64,000 nucleotides of DNA from Streptomyces sp. NBC_00576 (lineage in GTDB: Bacteria; Actinomycetota; Actinomycetes; Streptomycetales; Streptomycetaceae): assembly GCF_036345175.1 (NCBI RefSeq), contig NZ_CP107780.1, positions 434,001 through 498,000 on the forward strand. Reading direction: 5' to 3'. Of this stretch, positions 41,069 through 50,805 are shown piece by piece. The first letter of the stretch is position 1, and each line of letters starts with the position of its first letter. The notes under the pieces are model-generated. The model was not told the origin of the DNA. It saw only the letters and a program-made list of their open reading frames with translations, and searched no databases. The position numbers and the translations under genes were made by a program.

Positions 41069-42379
41069 ATGCGCCATTCATCCCTTGGTCAGCCCTTGCC
41101 TGACGCCAGCCGCCGCGCCGTGTTGCGCGGACTCGGTGGGGCCGCACTCCTCGGTGCCGGTATCCCACTGCTGTCCGCGTGCGGCGGGAGTGGCACCGGC
41201 GCCGACTCCAAGACCGTCACCGTCGGCTCCAACGCGTCCGACGCCGTCCCGAAGAAGGCGTACGGCGACATCTACGCGGCCTTCACAAAGCAGTCCGGGA
41301 TCACGGTCGACATCAACACCAAGGACCACGGCACGTTCCAGGAGCAGATCAACTCCTACCTGCAGGGCACGCCGGACGACGTGTTCCAGTGGTTCGCCGG
41401 GTACCGGATGCAGTTCTTCGCGGCCAAGGGACTGGCCACCCCGATCGACGACGTGTGGAAGACGATCGGCGACAACTTCCCCAGTGCCATGCACGACCTC
41501 AGCAAGGGGCAGGACGGCAAGTACTACATGGTGCCGCTGACCACGTCCCCGTGGGCGGTCTTCTACCGCAAGAGCGTCTTCCAGCAGTACGGCTACGAGG
41601 TCCCCACCACGTGGGACGCGTACATCGCCCTGTGCAAGCAGATGAAGAAGGACGGGCTGGTCCCGATCGCGTTCGGCGACAAGGACGCCTGGCCGGCGAT
41701 GGGCTCCTTCGACCAGATCAACTTCCGCCTCAACGGCTACGACTTCCACGTCGAGCTGATGGCGGGCAAGGCCTCCTGGACCGACGCGAAGGTCCGCAAG
41801 GCCTTCGACACCTGGGCCGAGTCCCTCCCCTACCACCAGGAGGGCGCGGTCGGCCGTACCTGGCAGGACGCCGCCCAGACGCTGGTGGCGAAGAAGGCGG
41901 GCATGTACATGCTCGGCATGTTCGTGGCCCAGCAGTTCACCAACAAGGCGGACCTGGACGACCTCGACTTCTTCGCCTTCCCCGAGATCGACCCGGCGCA
42001 CGGGCAGGACACCGTGGAGGCGCCGACCGACGGCATCATGCTCAGCAAGAAGCCCAAGAACCACGCCGGCGCCGTCAAACTGCTCGAGTTCCTGGGCACT
42101 CCGGAGGCCGAGGAGATCTACCTGAAGGCCGACCCGAGCCTGATCGCCGCCTCCACGAAGGCCGACACCTCCGCCTACAGCTCCCTTCAGAAGAAGGGCT
42201 ACGACATGATCGCGCAGGCGAAGCACCTCACGCAGTTCATGGACCGCGACAGCCGCCCGGACTTCACCTCCACGGTCATGCAGCCCGCGCTGCAGAAGTT
42301 CGTCCGCGACCCCAAGGACATCGACGGCATACTGTCGTCCATCGAGCGCCAGAAGAAGGCGATCTTCGCCTCCTCATGA
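41069..42379 (+). CDS. Sugar ABC transporter substrate-binding lipoprotein (Tat-type)
   Basis: This 436-residue binding protein has twin Arg at residues 15-16 (SRRAVLRG) and a lipobox LSAC with Cys38, so it is probably exported folded by the Tat route and lipidated. The mature part contains KTVTVGSNASD, DDVFQWFAGYRM and AVFYRKSVFQQYGYEVP, typical of CUT1 receptors. AGGAG precedes the ATG. Two permeases and a GH42 beta-galactosidase follow with 4-bp overlaps, so a galacto-oligosaccharide is the likely ligand. Confidence 0.9.
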   Translation: MRHSSLGQPLPDASRRAVLRGLGGAALLGAGIPLLSACGGSGTGADSKTVTVGSNASDAVPKKAYGDIYAAFTKQSGITVDINTKDHGTFQEQINSYLQGTPDDVFQWFAGYRMQFFAAKGLATPIDDVWKTIGDNFPSAMHDLSKGQDGKYYMVPLTTSPWAVFYRKSVFQQYGYEVPTTWDAYIALCKQMKKDGLVPIAFGDKDAWPAMGSFDQINFRLNGYDFHVELMAGKASWTDAKVRKAFDTWAESLPYHQEGAVGRTWQDAAQTLVAKKAGMYMLGMFVAQQFTNKADLDDLDFFAFPEIDPAHGQDTVEAPTDGIMLSKKPKNHAGAVKLLEFLGTPEAEEIYLKADPSLIAASTKADTSAYSSLQKKGYDMIAQAKHLTQFMDRDSRPDFTSTVMQPALQKFVRDPKDIDGILSSIERQKKAIFASS

Positions 42380-43353
42380 GCACCGACATCCTCACGAAGT
42401 CCCCGGAGGCGGCCGCCGAGCCGCCCCGGGGCGTGCCCTCGAAGAAGCGGGTTCCGCAGGGCCATCGGCGTCTGCTGACCCGCCGCGACCGGCTCACGCT
42501 CGGCCTGATGGCCGGCGTGCCGACGATCCTGCACGTGGCCCTCGTCTGGGTCACCGCCCTCGCCTCCATCGCCCTCGCCTTCACCACCTGGGACGGCATC
42601 GGCTTCGACTCGATCAAGTGGGTGGGGCTGGACAACTTCCGCGAACTGTTCACCAACAACCCGCAGTTCTGGCCCGCAGTCCAGCACAACGTCATCTGGT
42701 TCGTCGTACTCATCCTGGTCCCGACCCCGCTCGGACTGCTCCTGGCCGTCCAGCTGGACAAGAACATCCGGTTCAGCCGGGTCTACCAGACGGCGTTCTT
42801 CCTGCCGGTCGTGGTGTCGCTGGCGGTCACCGGCTTCGTCTGGCAGCTGGTCTACAACCCGGACACGGGCCTGATCAACAGCCTGATCGGCGCCAACAAG
42901 CCCGGCCACTACATCGACTGGATCGGCGACCCGCACCTGAACCTGTGGGCCGTCCTGGTCGCCGCCTGCTGGCGGCACACCGGCTACATGATGATCCTCT
43001 ACCTGGCCGGCCTGAAGGGCGTCGACCCGTCCCTGCGCGAGGCCTCCTCGCTCGACGGCGCCAACGAGTGGCAGACGTTCAAGAACGTCATCTTCCCCAC
43101 CCTGCGCCCCACCAACACGGTCGTCCTCGTCGTCACGATCATCGAGGCCCTGCGCGCCTTCGACCTGGTCTTCGTCTTCAACAAGGGCGCCCAGGGCACC
43201 GAGTTGCTGTCGATCCTGGTCACCAACAACATCATCGGCGAGTCCAGCCGCATCGGGTACGGCTCGGCGATCGCCGTCGTCCTGCTGGTGATCTCCCTCG
43301 CCGTGATCATCCCGTATCTGATCAGCACCTTCCGGAAGGAGCGGCGGGCATGA
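42376..43353 (+). CDS. Sugar ABC transporter permease (MalF-like)
   Basis: This 325-residue CUT1 permease has a basic N-terminal tail, six membrane helices (from LMAGVPTILHVALVWVTALA) and the loop REASSLDGANEWQTFKNVIFP. The ATG overlaps the stop of the binding-protein gene (ATGA) and its own stop overlaps the next permease, so all three parts are translationally coupled. Confidence 0.9.
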   Translation: MSTDILTKSPEAAAEPPRGVPSKKRVPQGHRRLLTRRDRLTLGLMAGVPTILHVALVWVTALASIALAFTTWDGIGFDSIKWVGLDNFRELFTNNPQFWPAVQHNVIWFVVLILVPTPLGLLLAVQLDKNIRFSRVYQTAFFLPVVVSLAVTGFVWQLVYNPDTGLINSLIGANKPGHYIDWIGDPHLNLWAVLVAACWRHTGYMMILYLAGLKGVDPSLREASSLDGANEWQTFKNVIFPTLRPTNTVVLVVTIIEALRAFDLVFVFNKGAQGTELLSILVTNNIIGESSRIGYGSAIAVVLLVISLAVIIPYLISTFRKERRA

Positions 43354-44234
43354 GCGCCTCCATGTCGTTGAAACAGCGCACCCCCGTCCGCCCCGCCCGG
43401 GTCCTGCTGCACGTGTTCCTCGTCGTGACGTCCCTGGCCTGGCTGGCGCCCCTGCTGTGGGCCATGTTCGCGGCCCTGCGCCCCTACTCGGAGACCAGCG
43501 ACAAGGGCTATGTCTCCTGGCCCGACAAGCTGAGCTTCGCCAACTTCACGAACGCGTTCACGCAGTCGGACATGCTGCACTACTTCGGCAACACGCTGAT
43601 CATCGCGGTCCCGGCGGTGCTGCTGACCCTGTTTCTGTCGTCCTGCGTGGCGTTCTACGTCAGCCGCTTCGACTTCCGGGTCAACCTCTCCCTGCTGCTG
43701 GTGTTCACGGCCGGCAACCTGCTCCCGCAGCAGGTGATCATCACCCCGCTGTACCGCCTCTACCTGCTCATCGACCTGCCGGGGATCACCGCATCGGGCA
43801 AGCTGTACGACTCCGCTCTGGGCCTGGTCCTCATCCATGTGGCGTTCCAGTCGGGCTTCTGCGCGTTCGTGCTCGCCAACTACATGCGCTCGCTCCCGCA
43901 CGAGCTGACCGAGGCCGCCCTCGTCGACGGCGCCTCCGTCTGGCGCCTGTACTGGCAGATCGTGCTGCCCCTGTGCAGGCCCGCGATGGCGGCTCTGGCG
44001 ACCCTCCTCTCCATCTGGATCTACAACGACTTCTTCTGGGCGATCGTCCTGATCTCCACCGGTGAGAACATGCCGATCACCTCTGCCCTCAACAACCTCT
44101 CCGGCCAGTACTTCACCGACCCCAACCTGGTCGCCGCGGGCGCGTTGCTGACCGCGATCCCCACCCTGACCGTGTACTTCGCACTTCAGCGGCAGTTCGT
44201 CAGCGGCCTGACCCTGGGCGCCAACAAGGGGTGA
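43350..44234 (+). CDS. Sugar ABC transporter permease (MalG-like)
   Basis: This 294-residue second CUT1 permease has the first helix RVLLHVFLVVTSLAWLAPLL and the EAA loop TEAALVDGASVWRLYWQIVLP. GAAGGAG at 43335-43341, inside the previous gene, serves as ribosome site. The GH42 gene starts 47 bases after its stop (or at GTG 44231 overlapping it). No ATPase is encoded, as with the other CUT1 sets here. Confidence 0.9.
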   Translation: MSASMSLKQRTPVRPARVLLHVFLVVTSLAWLAPLLWAMFAALRPYSETSDKGYVSWPDKLSFANFTNAFTQSDMLHYFGNTLIIAVPAVLLTLFLSSCVAFYVSRFDFRVNLSLLLVFTAGNLLPQQVIITPLYRLYLLIDLPGITASGKLYDSALGLVLIHVAFQSGFCAFVLANYMRSLPHELTEAALVDGASVWRLYWQIVLPLCRPAMAALATLLSIWIYNDFFWAIVLISTGENMPITSALNNLSGQYFTDPNLVAAGALLTAIPTLTVYFALQRQFVSGLTLGANKG

Positions 44235-44281
44235 CACACCCCCACTTGCCCCTCCCCTACACCCCTCCCGGAGCACCACCA

Positions 44282-46309
44282 GTGAGTACCGCACGCCGTC
44301 TTCGCATTCCTGGAATCGCCTACGGAGGTGACTACAACCCCGAGCAGTGGCCCGAGGAGGTCTGGGCCGAGGACATGCGCCTGATGCGCGAGGCCGGGGT
44401 CACCATGGTCAGCGTCGGCATCTTCTCCTGGGCGCTGCTCGAACCGGCCGAGGGCGTCTACGACTTCACGCGCATGGACCGACTCCTCGACCTCCTCCAC
44501 GAGAACGGCATCGGCGCCGACCTGGCCACACCCACCGCGGCACCGCCCGCCTGGTTCTTCCGCGCCCACCCCGAGGCACTCCCGGTGGACAAGGACGGCC
44601 GCCGACTCTCGTACGGCAGCCGCCAGACGTTCTGCCCGTCCAGCCCCGCCTACCGCGAGGCCGCCCTGCGGATCGCCGGCGCGCTGGCCGAGCGGTACGC
44701 CGACCACCCGACCGTCGTCATGTGGCACGTCCACAACGAGTACGGCTGCCACAACCCCGCCTGCTACTGCGACGACAGCGCGGAATCCTTCCGCCACTGG
44801 CTGCGCGCACGGTACGGGAACGACCTGGCGGCACTGAACCACGCCTGGGGCACCACCTTCTGGAGCCAGTGGTACTACGACTGGGCCGAAATCATCCCGC
44901 CCCGCGCGACCGGCGCCGTCCCCAACCCCACCCACCAACTGGACTGGCGCCGCTTCTGCAGCGACGAGCTGCTGTCCCTGTGCACCGCCGAACGCGAGGT
45001 ACTGCTCCGGGCCGCGCCGGACCTGCCTGCGACGACCAACTTCATGGTCCTGCGCACCTTCGACGCCCTCGACTACTGGCGCTGGGCACCGGAGTTGGAC
45101 ATCCTCTCCAACGACCACTATCTGATGTCCGACGACCCGGAGGCGGAGCTCGACATCGCTCTCAGCGGCGACCTGATGCGGTCGCTCGCGGGCGGCCCCT
45201 GGTTCCTCATGGAGCACTCGACGGGTGCCGTCAACTGGCAGCAGGTCAACCGGGCCAAGGGCCCTGGAGAAATGCGGCGCAACGCGCTCGCGCACGTGGC
45301 CCACGGCGCCGACGGCATCGCGTTCTTCCAGTGGCGGGCGGCCAAGGCCGGCGCCGAGCAGTGGCACTCGGCGATGCTGCCGCACGCCGGCACCGACAGT
45401 CAGATCTGGCGCGACGTCGTCCAACTCGGCGCGGACCTGCGGGCGTTGGCCGAAGTGCGGGACTCCACCAGCACGGCACAGGTGGCGATCGTGTGGGACT
45501 GGGACGCCCGCTGGGCACTGGAACTGCCCTCCCAGCCCAGCGGCGAGCTGCGCTACCAGGACCTGGTTCGGGACTGGTACACCCCCCTGTGGCGGGCCGG
45601 GGTCGCCATCGACTTCGTACGCCCCGACGACCCCGAACTCGACCGCTACGAACTCGTCCTGGCACCCTCGCTGTACCTGGTCACGGAGGCAGCCGCGGCG
45701 AACCTCGCCCGGTTCGCCGAACGCGGGGGCACGCTGGCCGTCGGCTTCCACAGCGGCATGGTCGACGAGAACACTCACGTGCACCTGGGCGGTTACCCCG
45801 GCGCGTTCCGCGACGTCCTCGGCGTGGTCACCGACGAGCTCTTCCCTCTGCTGCCGGGCGAGACGACCGGCCTGACCGGCGACGTGGCATCGGGCGCCAC
45901 GGCCGACCTGTGGTCGGAACGCATACGGCTGACCGGCGCACAGGCCGTCGCCTCCCACGCCGACGGCCCACTGGCCGGCCACCCCGCCGTCACCCACCAC
46001 CGGTACGGCAGCGGCACCGCCTGGTATGTGGCCACCCACCCCGACCAGGACACCCTGTCCGCCCTCCTCCACCGCATCCGCGAGGAGGCCGGCGTGGCCC
46101 TCGAACACGAGGCGCCCGCCGGAATCGAGGTCGTACGGCGTCGCGGCGCGGAGGCCGACTTCCTGTTCCTCATCGACCACGCGGGAAAGGGGGCCGAAGT
46201 CTCCGCCGAAGGGGTGGAACTCCTCACGGGCGCTCAAGTCACGGGAACAGTCTTGGTCCCCCCGGGAGGCGCCGCCGTCGTCCGGGAACCGCGCGGCACG
46301 ACGTCCTGA
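44282..46309 (+). CDS. GH42 beta-galactosidase
   Basis: This 675-residue cytoplasmic enzyme has the GH42 TIM barrel beginning IPGIAYGGDYNPEQWPE. The acid/base is Glu153 in HVHNEYG and the nucleophile Glu311 in FLMEHSTG. The Cys cluster around CHNPACYC fits the zinc site of this family, and trimerisation and small beta domains follow. It removes terminal beta-linked galactose from imported oligosaccharides. GTG at 44282 with GGAG about 10 bases upstream is preferred. GTG at 44231, overlapping the permease stop, would add 17 Pro-rich residues. Galactose made here could feed the galactonate operon that starts 45 bases after its stop on the other strand. Confidence 0.93.
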   Translation: MSTARRLRIPGIAYGGDYNPEQWPEEVWAEDMRLMREAGVTMVSVGIFSWALLEPAEGVYDFTRMDRLLDLLHENGIGADLATPTAAPPAWFFRAHPEALPVDKDGRRLSYGSRQTFCPSSPAYREAALRIAGALAERYADHPTVVMWHVHNEYGCHNPACYCDDSAESFRHWLRARYGNDLAALNHAWGTTFWSQWYYDWAEIIPPRATGAVPNPTHQLDWRRFCSDELLSLCTAEREVLLRAAPDLPATTNFMVLRTFDALDYWRWAPELDILSNDHYLMSDDPEAELDIALSGDLMRSLAGGPWFLMEHSTGAVNWQQVNRAKGPGEMRRNALAHVAHGADGIAFFQWRAAKAGAEQWHSAMLPHAGTDSQIWRDVVQLGADLRALAEVRDSTSTAQVAIVWDWDARWALELPSQPSGELRYQDLVRDWYTPLWRAGVAIDFVRPDDPELDRYELVLAPSLYLVTEAAAANLARFAERGGTLAVGFHSGMVDENTHVHLGGYPGAFRDVLGVVTDELFPLLPGETTGLTGDVASGATADLWSERIRLTGAQAVASHADGPLAGHPAVTHHRYGSGTAWYVATHPDQDTLSALLHRIREEAGVALEHEAPAGIEVVRRRGAEADFLFLIDHAGKGAEVSAEGVELLTGAQVTGTVLVPPGGAAVVREPRGTTS

Positions 46310-46354
46310 CGTCGGCGGGTCTCGGCCTCCGACCACACTCCGCCGGGGTCGCGC

Positions 46355-47077
46355 TCAGTCGAGCGGGACCCCGGTGTGCTTCTCCAGGGCGTGGATGAGA
46401 CGAGCCTGGAACTCCTCGTCCTGCGACGCGGGGTGTGGTGTCTGTGTCCGCTGGTGGTACCAGTAGCCGCCCGTGCTCGGGGTCACGTCGTCGTGGGTGG
46501 CGAGCCACGCCTGTGTCAGGTGCCCGGCGGTCAGGTCGTCCGATGCGCCGGCGCCGCCCATACGGGTGGGCACCCAGCCGGGGTCGACCGCATGGCTGGA
46601 CGTTCCCTCCCAGCGGGACGCGAAGGCCAGCGCGAGAGTGGTGACCCACAGTTTGGTGTCGGAGTAGGAAGCGGTGCCGGCCGTCAGCGGTCCCAGGTCG
46701 GTGGAGCCCGCTCGGTGCATCGAACTGCTGAGGTAGATGAGTTTGGCCGGTTTGTCCATCAGTGCCGTCAGCAGGTAGGGCGCGACCGTGTTGACAGTGG
46801 TCTCGTCCGAGGAGTGCAGGACGCCGGCGTTGTGGATGACGGCGTCGAAGCGGCCGAATTCGGCGGCCTGCCGGGCGACGCCGTGAATGTCGTCCCGTTG
46901 GGCCAGATCCCCGAGGACGACACCCTTCCACCGGGCGGTGTCGTCCTCGCGGGTGAGACGGGCCGGATTGCGGACGTGGACGACCACGTCGTGCCCGTCG
47001 TCGGCCAATGCGTTCGCCGTGTTGCGCCCGAGCCCGCCGGCGGCGCCGGTCACCAGAATCAGTGCCACGTCAGTCAT
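46355..47077 (-). CDS. Short-chain dehydrogenase/reductase (SDR)
   Basis: This 240-residue SDR has the cofactor motif TGAAGGLGR, the strand motif HNAG (DAVIHNAGVL), Ser in YLSSSMH and a degenerate catalytic region SYSDTKL (Y-S-D-T-K, matching YxxxK). It may oxidise a sugar or other alcohol. It lies 44 bases after the lactonase stop at the end of the galactonate operon, so co-transcription is likely, but no step is obviously missing that it would fill. The ribosome site is weak, and ATG 47077 was chosen from the Rossmann start. Confidence 0.8.
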   Translation of the reverse strand: MTDVALILVTGAAGGLGRNTANALADDGHDVVVHVRNPARLTREDDTARWKGVVLGDLAQRDDIHGVARQAAEFGRFDAVIHNAGVLHSSDETTVNTVAPYLLTALMDKPAKLIYLSSSMHRAGSTDLGPLTAGTASYSDTKLWVTTLALAFASRWEGTSSHAVDPGWVPTRMGGAGASDDLTAGHLTQAWLATHDDVTPSTGGYWYHQRTQTPHPASQDEEFQARLIHALEKHTGVPLD

Positions 47078-47121
47078 CTTTCGTCGGAGAGGAAGAAACG
47101 GTAGCGACTCGCGGGGCCGCT

Positions 47122-48009
47122 CTACCGCCCGCCCCGCCAGGAACAGGCCGCCGCTCCCCGGACCGGTACGGGGATCCCGAGTACCGCGCCGGAGGCGGCG
47201 GTCGGATTCGTCACGCCGTAGCGGGCCGTGGTGACGAAGAGGCTGTTGTCGTCGGGACGCAGGCACACCGAGGTGGGATGCGGCGCGGGCACGGTCAGGG
47301 TGTGCAGCAGGCGGCCGTCTGGATGGTACCGGCGGACTGTACCGGCACCCCACATCGCGACCCACAGACAGTCCTCGTCGTCGACGGTCATACCGTCGGG
47401 GCTGCCGTCCTCATCGCCCAGTCGGGCGAAGGTGTCCGGGCCGCCGGAGAGGTCGCCCGAGACGGGGTCGACCCGGCAGCGGAGGATCGTACCGGCGGCC
47501 GTGTCGGCGAGGTACATGGTCGTGCCGTCGGCGGTGAACGCCGGGCCGTTGGCGATGGTCAGGCCGTCGAGGACGCGTACGACGGTGCCGTCGGGGTCCG
47601 TCCGGTAGAGCGATCCCGCGCCATGGGTGCCGTCGTAGGCCATGCTGCCCGCCCAGAAACGCCCGGCGGGATCGGCGACGCCGTCGTTCATCCTGCTGGG
47701 GACCGGCGTACGGTCCTCGGGGCGGTCCAGCCATTCCAGGGCGCCGTCGGCGGTGAGCAGCGCGATGCCGGTGCCCGCTGCGGCGATCCACGCGTCGGGC
47801 CTGCCTGCGACCGGTGCGACGGCGCCCAACGGCACGTCGAGGGCGGCCAGTTGGCGCGGGGCCGCAAGGCCGGTGCCGTCGTGCAGCTCGAAGAGCCGGC
47901 CGCTGAGGATGTCGACGTACACATACCGGCCGTCGACCCAGCGGCCGCCCTCGGCGAGTTCGTACCCGCCGTCCACGAGGACCGCCACCGACGCTGCCGT
48001 TGTTGTCAT
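47122..48009 (-). CDS. SMP-30/gluconolactonase-type sugar lactonase
   Basis: This 295-residue cytoplasmic six-bladed propeller is of the SMP-30/LRE family. It shows metal-site motifs: the Glu in YELAEGGRW, the Asn in RMNDGVADPAGRFWAGSM, ANGPAFTADG and SPDGMTVDDEDCLWVAMW. Within this operon it should hydrolyse D-galactono-lactone to D-galactonate, the second step of oxidative galactose breakdown. AGGAG precedes the ATG at 48009, 15 bases after the kinase stop. Confidence 0.88.
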   Translation of the reverse strand: MTTTAASVAVLVDGGYELAEGGRWVDGRYVYVDILSGRLFELHDGTGLAAPRQLAALDVPLGAVAPVAGRPDAWIAAAGTGIALLTADGALEWLDRPEDRTPVPSRMNDGVADPAGRFWAGSMAYDGTHGAGSLYRTDPDGTVVRVLDGLTIANGPAFTADGTTMYLADTAAGTILRCRVDPVSGDLSGGPDTFARLGDEDGSPDGMTVDDEDCLWVAMWGAGTVRRYHPDGRLLHTLTVPAPHPTSVCLRPDDNSLFVTTARYGVTNPTAASGAVLGIPVPVRGAAACSWRGGR

Positions 48010-48024
48010 GTTCGGTCTCCTGGG

Positions 48025-48990
48025 TCAGCGAATGGTCGTGCCGTCGGGCTGGTCGAGCAGCCCGAGTTCGTCCCGCGTCGGAAGGCCCTCCCAGTCGCCC
48101 CGGGTGGCGACGGCGAAGGCGGCGGTGGTGACGGCCCGGTGCAGCCGGGCCGGGATGTCCGCGCTGTCGAGGAGTCCGGACAGGTATCCCGCCACGAAGG
48201 CGTCGCCCGCGCCGACCAGATCGACCGCGTCGACCTGTCGCGCCGCGCGGTCGGTCGTCCCGTCGGCGGTGTAGGTGGTCGCGCCGAGTGCGCCGCGTTT
48301 GACGACCACCTCGGCGACACCCGCCGCCAGGATGCTCTTGACGGCCTCGGATTCGTCCGCGCCGGGTCGTTCCAGTACGAGCGGCAGCTCGTCCTCGGAG
48401 GCTATGAGCAGGTCGGTGCGGTCCAGCAGCGGCCGGAGGGCGGTGCGGGCGGCGTCGGTGGTCCACAGGCGGGAGCGGTAGTTGACGTCAAGGCATACGG
48501 TGATGCCGGCGTCGCGGGCGCTCGTCGCGGCGGCCAGAGCGGCTTCGGCCGCCGATGCGCTGAGCGCCGGTGTGATGCCGGTCAGGTGCAGGACGCGGGT
48601 GCCGGGGGCCAGCGCGGGCAGTACGTCGGCCGGGGAGACCGCCGAACCCGCCGAACCGGCGCGGTAGTAGCTGACGCGGGTCAGGGTGCCCAGGCGGGGT
48701 TCGGTCAGGAGCAGTCCCGTGGGGCGGCCGGTGTCGTCGGTGGCCGCGTGGCCGGTGTCGACGCCCTCGGCGCGCAGCGTGCGCAGGACCAGCGCGCCGA
48801 GTTCGTCCGCGCCGACCCGGCCGGCCCAGTTCACCCGGTGCCCGAGCCGGGCGAGGCCGATGGCGACGTTGGACTCGGCTCCGGCCACGGACAGGCCGAG
48901 GCTGCCGCCGAGTCGCAGCGCGCCGTGGGCGCGCAGCGCGGCCATGGTCTCGCCGAAGGTCATGACCTCGGGCGGAGTCGGGGCCGTCAC
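48025..48990 (-). CDS. 2-dehydro-3-deoxygalactonokinase (PfkB type)
   Basis: This 321-residue PfkB-family kinase begins MTFGETMAALRAHG after a short leader and has the signature DLVGAGDAFVAGYLSG with its catalytic Asp. The sequence SYYRAGSAGSAVSPADV is typical of 2-keto-3-deoxy-sugar-acid kinases. It would convert 2-keto-3-deoxygalactonate to the 6-phospho form. GTG at 48990 overlaps the aldolase stop (GTGA), with the ribosome site in the aldolase end; ATG at 48963 is an alternative. E. coli DgoK belongs to a different fold, so the gene symbol is not used here. Confidence 0.88.
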   Translation of the reverse strand: MTAPTPPEVMTFGETMAALRAHGALRLGGSLGLSVAGAESNVAIGLARLGHRVNWAGRVGADELGALVLRTLRAEGVDTGHAATDDTGRPTGLLLTEPRLGTLTRVSYYRAGSAGSAVSPADVLPALAPGTRVLHLTGITPALSASAAEAALAAATSARDAGITVCLDVNYRSRLWTTDAARTALRPLLDRTDLLIASEDELPLVLERPGADESEAVKSILAAGVAEVVVKRGALGATTYTADGTTDRAARQVDAVDLVGAGDAFVAGYLSGLLDSADIPARLHRAVTTAAFAVATRGDWEGLPTRDELGLLDQPDGTTIR

Positions 48991-49607
48991 GGGGTCTCCC
49001 CCGCCGCCACCTTGCGGAACTCGGCCGCGCGGGCGCGGAGTTGGCCCAGGTCGCCGCCGTCGGCCGCGTCCCCGACGAGGGGTGAGCCGACGCCGACGGC
49101 GATGGCGCCCCGGTCCAGGTAGTCGCGGGCCGCCTGTGCGTCCACTCCGCCGACCGGCACGAAGGGCACATCGGGGAACGGGTCGCGCAGGGCCTTGAGG
49201 TAGCCGGGGCCGCCGAAGGAGGCGGGGAAGAGTTTGATCGCGGCGGCGCCCCGGGCGAGGGCGGTCTCGACCTCGCTGGGTGTCAGGGCGCCCATCAGCA
49301 CGGGTACGCCGTACGCCTCCAGCCCGTCGACCAGAGCCGGGGTGACGAGGTACGAGGCTCCCGCGTCCACGGCTCGGGCGGCGTCGGCGGCCGAGCGAAC
49401 GGTGCCGGCTCCGAGGAGTGCGTCGGGGCCCAGTTCGGCGCGCGCCTGCCGTATGACGTCCGTGGCGTCCGCGGTGGTCAGCGAGACCTCGACGGCCGCG
49501 ATGCCCTCCTGGGCGAGGGTGCACACGCTGCGCAGGGCCGCAGCGGCGTCCTTGCCTCGTACGATCGCCAGGAGGCGGTGGGCTCGGAGTGATTCCACCA
49601 GGTTCAT
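48987..49607 (-). CDS. dgoA: KDPG/KDPGal aldolase
   Basis: This 206-residue class I aldolase has the KDPG-aldolase fold. Schiff-base Lys125 is in AAIKLFPAS and Glu40 in AAVEVSLTT is the proton-transfer residue. VGGVDAQAARDYLDRGA forms the phosphate site. It cleaves 2-keto-3-deoxy-6-phosphogalactonate to pyruvate and glyceraldehyde-3-phosphate. The ATG at 49607 has GGAGAG upstream, and a longer frame to 49763 runs through the preceding gene. Its place between galactonate dehydratase and the kinase fixes the galacto-series role. Confidence 0.9.
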   Translation of the reverse strand: MNLVESLRAHRLLAIVRGKDAAAALRSVCTLAQEGIAAVEVSLTTADATDVIRQARAELGPDALLGAGTVRSAADAARAVDAGASYLVTPALVDGLEAYGVPVLMGALTPSEVETALARGAAAIKLFPASFGGPGYLKALRDPFPDVPFVPVGGVDAQAARDYLDRGAIAVGVGSPLVGDAADGGDLGQLRARAAEFRKVAAGETP

Positions 49608-49659
49608 GGGAGCAAGCTCTCCTTGTGCGTGGGGTCCGGGGATCAGGTCCTGCTGGTGG

Positions 49660-50805
49660 TCACCACTCGGTGAACGCTCCGTCGGGGCCGCGCCATACGG
49701 GGTTGCGCCAGCGGTGTCCGGTCTCTGCGGCGTGGCGTACCGCCTTCTCGTCGATCTCGACACCGAGGCCCGGGCGGGTGGAGGCGACGGCGTAACCGTC
49801 CTGGAAGCGGAAGGGTTCGGGGTCCATCACGTACTCCAGCAGGTCGGACTGCTGGTTGTAGTGGATGCCCATGCTCTGTTCCTGGATGAGGAAGTTCGGT
49901 ACGGAGAAGGCGATCTGGAGGCTCGCGGCCAGGGCGATCGGGCCGAGGGGGCAGTGCGGGGCCATGGTGACGTCGTACGTCTCGGCCATGGCCGCGATGC
50001 GGCGGACCTCCGAGATGCCGCCGGCGTGCGACAGATCGGGCTGGGCGACGGCGATGCCGCTGGCCAGGACGTCGCGGAAGTCCCAGCGGGAGTAGAGGCG
50101 TTCGCCGGTGGCGAGGGGAACGCTCGTGGACTCCACCAGGCTGCGCAGGTTGGCGGAGTGTTCCGGCGCGACGGGTTCCTCGACGAACAGCGGGTGCAGC
50201 GGCTCCAGTTGGGGCAGCAGTCGGCGTGACATGGCGGTGGAGGCGCGGCCGTGGAAGTCGATGGCGATGTCCCGTTCGTCGCCCAGCACCTCGCGGACGG
50301 CGGCGACGCGTGCGACGACCTCGGCGGTGCGGGCCGGGGTGTCGATCGGGGCGAGTTCGGCCGAGCCGTTCATCTTCACGGCGGTGAAGCCCGCCTTCAT
50401 CTGTTCCTCGGCCAGTTCCGCGACCTCACTGGGGCGGTCCCCGCCGATCCAGGCGTACATCCGGACGCGGTCGCGTACCGGGCCGCCGAGAAGGCGGTGG
50501 ACCGGGACGCCGTAGGTCTTGCCTGCGATGTCCCACAAGGCCTGGTCGATGCCGGCGACGGCACTGGAGAGGATCGGGCCGCCGCGGTAGAAGCCACCCT
50601 TGGTGAGCACCTGCCAGTGGTCCTCGATGCGCAGCGGGTCCTGGCCGACGAGGTAGTCCGCGAGTTCGTGGACGGCGGCGCGTACGGTGTCGGCGCGGCC
50701 CTCGATGACGGGTTCGCCCCAGCCGGTGACGCCCTCGTCGGTGGCGACGCGCAGGAACAGCCAGCGCGGGGCCACGAGGAACGTCTCAAGTCCGGTTATC
50801 TTCAA
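49660..50805 (-). CDS. dgoD: D-galactonate dehydratase
   Basis: This 381-residue enolase-superfamily enzyme matches E. coli DgoD over its whole length by recall (DgoD has 382 residues). VTGWGEPVIEGRADTV, GGFYRGGPIL, IDFHGR, FVEEPV, TGER and APHCPLGPIALAA are all in place. The metal ligands Asp/Glu/Glu are present in IDFHGR, VEEP and GER, and the base His is in APHCP. It dehydrates D-galactonate to 2-keto-3-deoxygalactonate. The start overlaps the GntR stop by four bases (ATGA). This gene anchors the assignment of the operon. Confidence 0.93.
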   Translation of the reverse strand: MKITGLETFLVAPRWLFLRVATDEGVTGWGEPVIEGRADTVRAAVHELADYLVGQDPLRIEDHWQVLTKGGFYRGGPILSSAVAGIDQALWDIAGKTYGVPVHRLLGGPVRDRVRMYAWIGGDRPSEVAELAEEQMKAGFTAVKMNGSAELAPIDTPARTAEVVARVAAVREVLGDERDIAIDFHGRASTAMSRRLLPQLEPLHPLFVEEPVAPEHSANLRSLVESTSVPLATGERLYSRWDFRDVLASGIAVAQPDLSHAGGISEVRRIAAMAETYDVTMAPHCPLGPIALAASLQIAFSVPNFLIQEQSMGIHYNQQSDLLEYVMDPEPFRFQDGYAVASTRPGLGVEIDEKAVRHAAETGHRWRNPVWRGPDGAFTEW